64,000 nucleotides of DNA from Cerrena zonata (lineage: Eukaryota > Basidiomycota > Agaricomycetes > Polyporales > Cerrenaceae), in the NCBI GenBank assembly GCA_038087015.1, contig JASBNA010000002.1, forward strand, positions 1,984,001 to 2,048,000, given 5' to 3'. Every line of letters starts with the position of its first letter. The first letter of the stretch is position 1. This document shows, piece after piece, positions 22,188-32,155 of the stretch. Under the pieces are notes generated by a model. That model did no database searches, had not been told where the DNA came from, and was given only the letters and a program-made list of their open reading frames with translations. Both the position numbers and the translations under genes were made by a program.

Positions 22188-25100
22188 ATGGTCAGTAAGA
22201 TCGAAACATATGTGTTACTATATCTCCAACCTCCCTTTGGGCAGGCTGTATCGAAGAAGGCTGGTAAGAAGGTGGCCGCTACGCCGAAGAAAGCCGGGGG
22301 CGCAGCTAAAGGCAAAGTAGCAAAGGTACGCATATATCTCATTTATTTGCTTGTATTGACTATGTGAGGTGCTAACGGCGTACATGTAGGCCGATTGGAA
22401 GGAAGGTTTCAAGAAGAAGTCAGTCGGCGTGACCGACATGACTCTATTGACTACAATTACCAATGAGAGCATCAACGAGAATCTAGACAAGCGGTGGAAG
22501 AACGGAGACATTTACACTTACATTGGTGGTGTATTGATTTCTGTCAACCCGTTTCGAGGTGAGTATAATGGTGATTATGAGACAGTCATTCATTGACCTC
22601 GACGTGGTAGATCTGGGTATCTATACCGACGAAGTCCTTTCACGGTACAAAGGCAAGAATCGTCTGGAAGTCCCGCCTCACGTCTTTAGTATTGCCGAGT
22701 CGGCGTACTATAACATGAACGCGTACCATGAGAACCAATGTGTCATCATTTCTGGTGAATCCGGTGCTGGCAAGACAGAAGCTGCGAAACGGATTATGCA
22801 ATATATTGCCGAGGTCTCTGGTGGTCAGGATAGCAGTATCCAGGAGATCAAGGACATGGTATTGGCAACAAACCCTTTGCTGGAAAGTTTCGGTTGTGCC
22901 AAAACGTTGAGGAATAACAATTCAAGTCGCCATGTAAGTTCCTGACATGCCTTTTATTGTAAGGTGCTTCTGTGAAAATCTATCTCTAGGGTAAATACCT
23001 GGAAATTATGTTCAATGCGCAAGGTGAACCGATAGGTGCTCAAATTACCAACTACTTGCTCGAGAAGGGTCGAGTGGTTGGTCAAGTAGAGAGCGAGCGT
23101 AACTTCCATATTTTCTACCAGTTTACGAAAGCTGCTACTTCAGAGATGCGAGGTACGCAACAAAACTTCGAACAGCCTTGCTTTCTTTAACGTATATTGG
23201 TAGAGGCATACGGTATACAGGGACCGGAAGCATATGCTTACACGAGTGTCAGCAACTGTCTTGATGTTGCTGGTATCGATGATACTCAAGACTTCGATGA
23301 AACTATCGTATGTCTTAACTTGGATGGTATGACATCATACTGATCCTTGTCTTGCTACAGAAAGCTATGCAGATTATTGGATTGTCTGATGTCGAGCAAA
23401 GCGAGATTTTCCGTATGCTTGCCAGTATTCTCTGGATCGGAAACGTGCAATTCGAAGAGGATGACAGCGGGAATTCCGTCGTTGCAGACAGTGGTGTTAC
23501 AGACTTCATCGGCTACCTCTTAGAAGTCGACCCGGCTCTCGTTCAGAAGGCTTTGACGATCCGAATCATGGAAACACAGCGTGGTGGTCGACGTGGATCA
23601 GTTTATGACGTCCCTCAGAATCCCGCTCAGGCCAGTTCAGTACGAGATGGATTGGCCAAGGCGATCTATAATAATCTCTTCGAATGGATCGTCTCCAAGA
23701 TCAACATATCTATGAAACCTCGTTCTGCAGCTGCTCAGATCATTGGTATTCTGGTAAATACATTGACACGTCGATGTTCTGTACATTCCTAACGTAGTCC
23801 GCTTCAGGATATCTTCGGTTTCGAAATCTTCGAGGTAACGTACCTTCTTGGATTCCACGCTGGGATATAACATTGATCACATCATTATAGGATAATTCCT
23901 TCGAGCAACTTTGTATCAACTACGTCAACGAGAAGCTTCAGCAGATCTTCATTGAACTGACCTTGAAGACCGAACAAGAAGAGTATGTCCGTGAACAAAT
24001 CAAATGGACCCCCATCAAATACTTCAACAACAAGATCGTGTGCGACCTTATCGAAGAACGTCGACCTCCTGGAATCTTCGCTGCTCTCAACGATGCTTGT
24101 GCCACCGCTCACGCAGACCCTACTGCTGCAGACAACAGTTTCATTCAGCGAGCATCAGCATTGTCAAGCAACCCACACTTCGACTCTCGTGGTGCCCAGT
24201 TCCTCGTTAAGCACTACGCTGGTGATGTCATGTACAACGTTGCTGGTATGACCGACAAGAATAAGGACACCCTTGTGAAGGACCTTTTGGATCTGATCGG
24301 AACGAGTACCAACCAGTTCTTGCAAGGTCTGTTCCCAGACCGTCCTGATCCGAATAGCAAGAAACGTCCACCTACGGCTGGTGACAAGATCAGGACATCT
24401 GCTCAGGCTCTGGTCGAGAACCTCATGCGTGCTCAGCCCTCGTATATTCGTACCATCAAACCCAACCAGAACAGAAGTGGCTCGGAATACGACACGAAAG
24501 CCGTCTTGCATCAGATCAAGTACTTGGGTCTGCAAGAAAACATTCGTGTCCGTCGTGCTGGTTTCGCGTACCGTAACACCTTTGAGAAGATGGTGGAACG
24601 ATTCTACCTTCTTTCACCTGCTACCTCTTATGCTGGAGAGTATACTTGGCAAGGAGATTCGAAGTCTGGTTGCGAGAAGATTCTCACTGATACTGGTATT
24701 GCAAAGGAGGAATGGCAAATGGGTGTTACAAAAGCCTTCATCAAGAACCCAGAAACGGTGAGTGCTAAGTCTAAAGCCGTACTACTGAAGAAGGTTAAAC
24801 GTCCGTGCATAGCTCTTCGCGTTGGAAACGATGCGAGATCGTTACTGGCACAATATGGCTGGTCGGATTCAACGTGCCTGGCGAAACTACCAGAGATATC
24901 GATTCGAGTGTGCCCGTCGTATACAGCGATTCTGGAAGAATAACAAGGAAGCCCTAGAATATGCTAAGGTTCGGGACTATGGTCATGAAATCATTGCTGG
25001 TAGGAAAGAGCGAAGACGATTCAGTTTGCTCAGTTATCGACGTTTTGTCGGCGATTATCTCGACATTAATGGGAAGAGCGCTCTCGGCGAGGAACTGGCT

Positions 25101-26828
25101 GAAGCATGCGGGATATGTACGTTGTTAACTTTCTGGCTCCCAGATGCGGTGATAATGCTGATCTTGATTACGCAGCGGAGAATGTGATATTTAGCTCACG
25201 AGCTCAAGTCCTGGTTTCGAAACTTGGTCGCACCAGTAAACCAAGTCCCAGATACCTAGTCGTTGTGTGTACTTTCAAATGAAGCCACTCGTTTAGTCTT
25301 ATCATTGACTTCTCCGTTCTAGACCCAGAAGACTCTCTTCATTCTCGCTCTACATGCCAAAGATGGTCGAAACACTATGATCGCTGAGCGCAAAGTCTCT
25401 CTCAGCAGTATCCGGAGTGTTTCCATGTCTAACATGCAGGATGACTGGCTGGCAAGTTATTGTAATCCTGCTATGAATTATCTCTCATCGTCTGATAGGC
25501 TATAAACCTCGGGGCAACGGAGGAAGGCGATCCTTTCGTTAACTGTGTCTTCAAGACAGAGCTTGTCACTCATCTTCTCCAAGCTACTCGTGCTAGTTTC
25601 AATGTGATCATTGGACCTACGTATGTTTGGTAGTCATTACGTTTATCTAATACTAACAACATCCTAGGGTGGAGTATACCAAGAAGAAAGAGAAGAAAGA
25701 TACAGTCAAATTCATGGCAGATCCAGCCGCACCGAAGGAGGGTACATACAAGAGTCATACTGTCCATATTCCTTCTGGGGAGCCGCTAGGGAGTCTGTCA
25801 CGTCCCCCGGCGAAGAGGAAGAAGGCGTTGTCCGGCCTATCACGCAAGGCAAACTACTGCGGAGAGGTGGTCCTTCTGACGTGTGTTTTAACACTCCTTC
25901 TTACTCTTCACATACTTATATTGAAATTAGAAGCCTGGTACTTCGAAACCAAAGCCCGCTGCTAGGCCATTGCCAGGTAAATCTTCTGTACCACCTGCGA
26001 CTAAACCAGCTGCCGCGACGCCCTCTGCCGGTGGTGCTCGTCTACCGCCACCTCCTCCCAGTAGAAATGTTGCGCCTCCTCCACCTCCTCCACCAGAGGA
26101 GCCTGATGTTGACCAGTACAAAGCGAAGTTTGCTTTCGACGGACAGGAGGGTGAGATGACGTTGAAGAAAGACGATATCGTCGAGTTGGTGGAGCAGGAT
26201 AACAATGGTTGGTGGCTAGTAAAGAAGAACGGTGTCGAAGGTTGGGCTCCAAGTAATTATTTGGAATTGGTACCTCCCAAGCCCAAAGCTAGACCTGCTG
26301 CTGCCCCTCCGCCACCTCCGCCACCTCCTGCCGCCCCTCGTCCACCAGCAGCGCCGAAGACTCCTGCGAAGGCCGTAACCGCTGACGCTTCTGCGAAACC
26401 AGTTGCTGTCTTCCCTGGCATGGCCTCATCAAATGGATCGGCCACTCCATGGAAGAAATCGCCAGGAACCGCAAATGGCTCTAGTGCAAGCACTCCTGCT
26501 GGTTCGAGACCAGGAAGCTCACTGGCGGGCAAGCCACCCCCTCCACCGGTTGCGTCTAAGCCGAAGCCAACCCCTCCTCCGTTAGCGAACAAGCCCGGTG
26601 CACCAAAACCTCCTGGCGTTGGAGGGAAGCCACCTATACCTACCGCGCCTAGACCAGGTGTTGCAAAGCCTCCAGTAAAGCCAGGAGGTGCTGGCAAAAC
26701 CCAAGCCGTAGGTGGTCAGATGGACCTTGCAGCTGCAGTAAGTCGTCTCGATCTTCAAGATGTGGCTTAGTAGCTGATGTTGTTAATAGCTTGCAAGACG
26801 AGCGCAAAAGATCGCGGACGACGAGTAA
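22188..26828 (+). CDS. MYO1: Class I unconventional myosin (Myo3/Myo5/MyoA type)
   Basis: Actin motor of endocytic patches and hyphal tips, about 1270 residues. Motor domain: [19 protein letters not shown]-loop [13 protein letters not shown] (about 22755), switch I NNNSSRHGKYLEI, switch II-type DIFGFEIFE, and FIRTIKPN-type actin-binding sequence ([12 protein letters not shown]). A Ser lies at the TEDS site in [11 protein letters not shown], the position phosphorylated by PAK-family kinases in fungal myosin I. The neck carries IQ motifs ([23 protein letters not shown]). The basic TH1 lipid-binding tail follows, then a Pro-rich stretch, an SH3 domain ([38 protein letters not shown]), Pro-rich sequence, and a short C-terminal WH2/acidic end ([12 protein letters not shown]). 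Exon 1 is just the ATG (22188-22190) before a 54-nt intron. The true stop is TAA 26826-26828 after a last intron, not the TAG at 26768. Confidence 0.95.
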
Positions 26829-27230
26829 AGAACTATGGAACAACCACTTGAGAGCAATGCAGTCGTATATGTATAATCCGGATTAGTCTGAACAGAATAG
26901 AGTTTTTCATCATACCATGAACACTGAATACCAGTGCTTAAGTGACTAGAGTCCAAATGAGGAAGTGAAACTTCCGAATTCAGAGAGATGAATCTCTATA
27001 AGGCAAAAGCTTCAGAAAGTGGAATATGCATGGAGAATATGTGGTCCGAAATGTACAGTGAGGTATAAACATACTGAAAATGTGATGTTTCCAGCATCAT
27101 GAGCATGAAGAATGCAAAAATGGCGAAAAATGAATGCAGAATACTACCATAAGACTTATCTGCTCGCGCGTCTCCTTCAATCCCAGCTCCATCCCTTACC
27201 GATGTTCATTTAATCATAAGAACAATATAT
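26829..27230. other. Convergent 3' flanks
   Basis: 402 bp between the stops of the myosin gene (+) and the coiled-coil gene (-). AT-rich, no supportable gene. Confidence 0.5.
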
Positions 27231-29163
27231 CTATGGTGAGTGGGTGACCGTAATCGGGGGTATAGGTGCAGAAGGTATATCATCCATATCGATATCCAGC
27301 AATGAGGCCTCTACTTCGTCTTCACTTCCTAGCCCGTCGTCATCGTCGGGTACGGTTATGTGTGATGGACTGACCGGTCGTCCAGGGGTGAATTGATTCA
27401 CGTCTAAATGCGTAGACCGGTTGTCATCGTCATCGCGTGAGAGTAATGACTGAGAGTCATTGTCTTCACCACGCCAAGTTCTTGCTTCAATTTCGTGCAA
27501 GACCTTTGTACCTTTGGTATTTTCGACCAAATCCTCGGGTTTAGTTTCCAATGCTCTCTTCCCTTCGTCGATAAGTCTTTCGATTAATGACCGGACCCGC
27601 CGATATGTTTCGTCCGTTTTCCCTGCGACGACAGCTTGTTCCTCTTCGTCCTCTTCTTCAGATGACTCTTCATCTGCAGATCGCTCATCTTCTGTAGCGG
27701 ACGTGACAGCTTTGAATGTAGTTGGTGGAAGTATCAACCGAGATTGTCGTAGCTTTCGACGCAGGTCACGAATTTCTTTAGCCTGTCGATGTTTGGTCGC
27801 TTCAAGCGTCGAATTGATAGCCAGCAGTGAGCGATTGGTGATTTCCAAATCCGCAATCTACAATGAATGACCGCTAAACGACAAATGATATGAATGTTAT
27901 ATATGAAACAATTTACCTTTCGAATAGACTTGGCTTCGGCCTTTCGCTCCCAATCTGGATCATCCAGCTCCGAGTCTAGATCCGAGTGATCGTCGAAACT
28001 ATCTGCACTTGGAGAAACATCGCTGGTGCCCCCAGGAGTTGACGGTTCCAGTCGTATTCCCAAACTGTGGAGGTTGGCTCCTGAAGGGGGTGAAACTGCT
28101 AATCGGTCATGCCCATAACTCGGGGAGGCACCGTTAACATTTGAATGAGGTGTCGGAGCAGTGATACTACTACCGCTTGAATGACGCGCATCACTTCCAG
28201 CCGATACGGAAGATCGTGAAGCAGATGATCGTGAGGAAAATGAAAGGGTAGATCCAGGCGGAGACTGTGATGGGAGAGGTATCGAAACAGGGTCTACCTT
28301 GCCATTGTTCGAAATATAGGATACTGCTTGGTCGTCACGAGAAGAGAATGGTTGAAAGATATTAGCGTGCTTGGGTGTATGCACTTCACGAGTCGTGGCA
28401 AAGCGGTGATATACAGACGTCGGAGATGAGGGAGTAGAGATGGGTGCAGGAATAGTCGACGGTAGTGGAGGCGTGAACTTGGTGGCCGTGGAAATGGCGT
28501 GTGGTCCATATCGAGCAGGGAGTGATGGAGACGGGGGTAGTGAGGCAGAAATACCGGACGAGTGTTCAGCTAATCTGGTGACCTTCGACTTCACTCTGAC
28601 AACAGTCTTCCCAATCCCGTTAGGCGAGCTTTGTTCGCTTGAAGAAACAGAAATCTTGGATTGTGACGGGGATGATAGATGGCCCCGTGTGGCTGGAGGA
28701 GCGGTGAGGGTTGAAGAGAAGCTTCCTCGACGTCTGTTCTGCACAGACGGTACGGGTAAGTTGACATTAGATGTGCTCGTTAAAGCTCGGGGACGGGAGT
28801 CCGATGAACCACCGGATATGACACTGTGCGGACGTGACGAGCTACTGATTTTGGCTTTGAACGTCGGTACAGAAGGGGAGTTGGCGTTGACTTGTGTATT
28901 CGAGGGCTTGAATGGGGAAGGTGCTCGAGAGATCGACGACCCCGCAGTGACTTTCGCAGTTGCTCCCGGAGTGGATACACCTGGACCAACTTTACGTGCA
29001 CCGACGTTAGCACTGCTGTTGACCTTGGCCTTGGCTCGAATGACAGGTGGAGGAGAAAGTGAAGTAGTAGACTTTGTTGGAGATCCTGGACGTGACGGAT
29101 AGTCCAGCCTAGACGTTACCTACCGCGCATTTACTTTAACACTTCAGCGTTCAACGCGGACAT
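27231..29163 (-). CDS. Ser/Pro-rich disordered protein with coiled coil, unknown
   Basis: Not recognised. Two large exons are clear. The upstream one (about 27918-29120) encodes a long low-complexity Ser/Pro/Thr region with repeated [ST]P sites (SPFKPS, SPTKSTTSLSPPP). The downstream one begins IADLEITNRSLLAINSTLEATK, a heptad-rich coiled coil of about 50 residues (HRQAKEIRDLRRKLRQSRL), then an acidic stretch (EEDEEEQ) and an Asp/Ser-rich tail ending TVTHSP, stop at 27231-27233. They join through one intron of about 60 nt. No Met occurs in the disordered exon. The start must therefore be spliced in from ATG 29163 or ATG 29130, implying an unusually short intron (26 or 38 nt), so the N-terminus is uncertain. 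The layout (disordered, then coil) suggests a scaffold, possibly cytoskeletal; this is inference only. Confidence 0.62.
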
Positions 29164-29473
29164 TGCACATGCTACACACCTTGGCCCTGATATGCGTCGA
29201 CATTACATTCGTTTATTACTATTATACAGGGAATCGTTGGTTGTGGTCGTCGAGGATGGGGACGCTCGTGAGGGTAAAGGCCAAGCAGTGGATTGGAGAG
29301 TTACATAGGCAGCCATGTCGCGGGTCCAAAGCCATAGTGCCGTAAATGGTCCTCGGACCATTCCGGGGTCCCTCCATTAGGCTAAACCTCCATCCGCAAC
29401 ATACCATACCATTTCACTTCCAACGCTTGGTTATTGCTTCCTTCATGTTAAGATGGTACATTCGGTTCTACAT

Positions 29474-30349
29474 TTATGCATTCGTGATTCCCTTCTTCAC
29501 AAGAACATCTTCTACGATCTTCTCAACCAAGTTGCGAATACCCTCTCCGCCTCCTCCACTCAATGATGCTACAACACTTTTCTCCACAAATTTACCTACC
29601 ATGTCGACTTCAATGTTGACTTTAGAGCCTACAGCCTTCTTCGGGAGCGAGATTTTTTCTTGTGTGTGGGTGATAAGCATGACTCCAAATGTCCGATCCG
29701 CATCATTTACAACTGTGAGCGTGAGTGAAGTCCCGTCAATGGCCACATAACCCTTGGGAATAAGGTAGGGTAACAAGGACGGTCTATCAGGTGTAGGCTC
29801 AGGAAATTGGAAGAGAAGTCGTAATGAATCGCCATCGGAAACCTTCGAGATTAAGATTGCAGTGGCATCTACATGGCCCTACAACTCTATGTCAGATGAC
29901 GTGATATTATCAAAGGGAAGGTCCGAGTACCTGCACGAAATGTCCTCCAAATCGTATGTGGGCACCCATGGCACGTTCAAGGTTGAGCTGGTCGCCTTCC
30001 TTTCGTTCACCTGTATCATGCTTAACACCTGACAAATCACGCTAAAGCCGAGTAAATGCGCACCTAAGTCTGTCCGGTCGAGGGTTTCATTCGCTAACCA
30101 CACTTGGAACCATCCTCCATGTTCTTGTTTATCAAATGCGGTAACGGTAAGACATGCACCGTTTACCGCGATAGAATCGCCAATATGACAATCATCTAGG
30201 ATAGGTGCGGCATTGGAAATAGTCAAGGTGCATCCGCCTGAATCCAGTTGGATGGACGAAACAGTGCCAAGATGTTCGATCTATACGTTCAAAGGTGATT
30301 AGACATTAAGCAAGTACATCTCGTGGAAGCATACCAGACCTGTGAACAT
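29474..30349 (-). CDS. RIB5: Riboflavin synthase alpha chain
   Basis: Last enzyme of riboflavin synthesis; dismutes two 6,7-dimethyl-8-ribityllumazine molecules. Starts with the invariant MFTGL (exon 1, ATG 30347-30349), then IEHLGTVSSI, CTLTISNAAPIL, and the first lumazine-binding repeat GDSIAVNGACLTVTAF, followed by ANETLDRTDLG. The second repeat reads NLERAMGAHIRFGGHFVQGH, then PKGYVAIDGTSLTLTVV, RTFGVMLITHTQ and GSKVNIEVDMVGKFVEK, both ligand sites present. Four exons or so; TAA at 29474-29476. About 230 residues. Starts only 83 bp from a divergent small gene. Confidence 0.93.
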
Positions 30350-30432
30350 ACTCGAAATTTGAGGATGGTCGTAAGAGTCTAAGCAAGGATTACAATATCT
30401 CAGCGTCTCTCCTCTCTGTCGTCACTCTCATC

Positions 30433-30722
30433 ATGGCTCCTACTAATCTGAAAAGCCCACTTGAAAATGTGGCTGCCAAACCTGCACGACAGAGGTCTCT
30501 TTGGGAATCCTATGCAGGTATGGTAAATGGTTTCGTCTGACTTGGTGATTGCAATTCAACTGTCTTTTAGTTTTGCCAGCTAAAACTCGTCTGAGGATTT
30601 CCCTTGCTGTAACGGCTGTTGCATTGGGGGGCATCTACCTCTCCAACCGCCTCGAAGAAGCTATTCCAGCTTCTGAAGAAGACAAGACCCATCTTCCCGG
30701 TCACAAAACGAACAAGGCCTGA
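30433..30722 (+). CDS. Small single-pass membrane protein (78 aa), unknown
   Basis: Two exons joined by a 53-nt intron (WESYA|VLPAKTRLR) give 78 residues. The N-terminus is basic (NVAAKPARQRSLWESY). One hydrophobic segment follows (RISLAVTAVALGGIYLSNRL), with a short polar, partly acidic C-terminus. ATG 30433 in reasonable context; TGA 30720-30722. It resembles small inner-mitochondrial-membrane or assembly-factor proteins in size and topology, but no family is recognised. It shares an 83-bp bidirectional promoter with riboflavin synthase, which supports it being real. Confidence 0.7.
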
Positions 30723-30862
30723 TGCACACAGTCCCGAAACACGAAATCCAATCTCCCATGATTATAACAGTACAGATGAATTGAATGTGGGCTAGGAATA
30801 CAAAACTAGATGTTGCACAACATGCTTCTATCCCCTTCCAACAAGTTTGAAACCACCAGATA

Positions 30863-31888
30863 TCAAGATGCAATCCCTCCATATATACTGGTCATGCCCG
30901 GTGACTTCGGTGGGTCATTGAATGGATTGTCCGCCTGTCTCTGGTTTCGGCTTCGGTGTGAACGCGATCGGGTGTGGTTCCGTGTGGCTGTAGGAATTTG
31001 AGGTGATGTGTATTGGTCTGCAATCTCGTTCATGGCAGGTGGACGATAGGGCTGAGGATTGAGGGGATAAATGGTCGGGAGTTCGGTCTCTTTCTCGCGC
31101 GGATGTCTTCTTGTACTGGTGGACCTCCCCAGCGGCCCTTGAGGATTCGGGTTTCCATTCTCGTGTGGCGACACAAACCCAAGACCTTGCATCAACGTTT
31201 CAGACGGTAGACTTGCGAAACTGGGGTACCGGTGTCGATCTTGTCCCAGCCTGACATCCCAACTCGCTTTCTCCCAATCCGGAACTAACTCTTCCGAACC
31301 CTCTCCTCGCTTACGCCTAAAGAAGAAGTCCTTTACGAATCGAGTCCAGGAATCAAAGAAGACTGCAAGCAAGAGGATGGCCGCGACAGTACTGAATGCG
31401 ATGACAGCTACGCCGATAATCTTCCATTCCCTTGAAGTTGAAGATTGTTTTGGAGACGAGGCAGGTGCAGATGGCGTACTGCTCGTAGTTGCTTGGGTCG
31501 CTGTAGATACTGAAGAGGGCAACATTGACCATGGGGTGTGCGAAGGTAACGGCGGGATCGTCCCAATGACGGAATAGGTCGCTGTATTCGTCGACAATGA
31601 TTTAGACCCAGATCCATGGCTAGATGTTTCCTTTGCCGCTGCAATCTGTCCCGAACCACTCGTAAGATGCCCTAGTAGACCAAGTTCACCCGAGGTAGTG
31701 TGTGTTGCGCTAGCAGTCTGTGTTGCTGATGCATGTGTGGCTCCTGGTTGGTCGGTCTTGTGTTCTCCTACCGTCGCGTGAGCAGTTTCTAGCGTCTGGA
31801 AAATGTCGTTCAGATCCCGATGTTGGAGTACTGGCGAGGTGAAGCATTGGGTAGCAAGGAACGCTAAGACAAGGACAAGGATCTTCAT
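30863..31888 (-). CDS. Ser/Thr-rich single-pass type I membrane protein, unknown
   Basis: Intronless from the chosen ATG (31886-31888), 341 residues. Signal peptide MKILVLVLAFLATQCFTSP, then an outer Ser/Thr/Ala-rich region of about 155 residues, likely O-mannosylated. One transmembrane helix (IIGVAVIAFSTVAAILLLAVFF) follows, then a basic stop-transfer (RRKRGEG) and a cytoplasmic tail of about 130 residues rich in Pro/Ser/Arg (RSRSHRSRNQR, DNPFNDPP). The tail carries an NPF motif, an EH-domain ligand used in endocytosis. The architecture recalls fungal cell-wall stress sensors (Wsc/Mid2 type), but there is no WSC domain. An in-frame extension upstream to 32032 exists and is rejected because it would bury the signal peptide. 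Confidence 0.78.
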   Translation of the reverse strand: MKILVLVLAFLATQCFTSPVLQHRDLNDIFQTLETAHATVGEHKTDQPGATHASATQTASATHTTSGELGLLGHLTSGSGQIAAAKETSSHGSGSKSLSTNTATYSVIGTIPPLPSHTPWSMLPSSVSTATQATTSSTPSAPASSPKQSSTSREWKIIGVAVIAFSTVAAILLLAVFFDSWTRFVKDFFFRRKRGEGSEELVPDWEKASWDVRLGQDRHRYPSFASLPSETLMQGLGFVSPHENGNPNPQGPLGRSTSTRRHPREKETELPTIYPLNPQPYRPPAMNEIADQYTSPQIPTATRNHTRSRSHRSRNQRQADNPFNDPPKSPGMTSIYGGIAS

Positions 31889-32155
31889 CGCCAAGGATTC
31901 AAAGTAAAGACAGTCTAACTTTCCTGAAGGAAACCGGTTCCTTCGTCGACTCACGTTCAATCTCCTGTTCGGTGGTGGTTCGGAACTTCGTAAAGCTCGA
32001 GCAAGGTGGATGGTTCGTCGCTTACGTAACATTGGGTCCCAGTTCTGTCAAACATTGAAACAACTGACAGTGGTTCGTGTTCTTATTTAAACTATAGTAT
32101 GTACCACATTAGAGCTGAATTAACAAGGACTATTATGAAGGTGATTGAATATAGG

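Noticed and set aside
26257..26697. Gly-rich minus-strand ORF under the myosin Pro-rich tail
   Set aside because: It is the antisense of CCx-rich proline codons and has no independent support.
26749..26770. TAG at 26768 as myosin stop
   Set aside because: It lies within a consensus intron gtaagt..ttaatag; splicing gives the conserved [12 protein letters not shown] terminus and TAA at 26826.
28440..29102. 220-codon plus-strand ORF antisense to the Ser/Pro-rich coiled-coil gene
   Set aside because: It is a frame shadow of the long low-complexity minus-strand exon, with no domain and no ATG-proximal context.
31889..32032. N-terminal extension of the Ser/Thr-rich membrane protein (48 codons)
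   Set aside because: It would place an Arg-rich stretch before a textbook signal peptide; the internal Met gives a proper secretory start.
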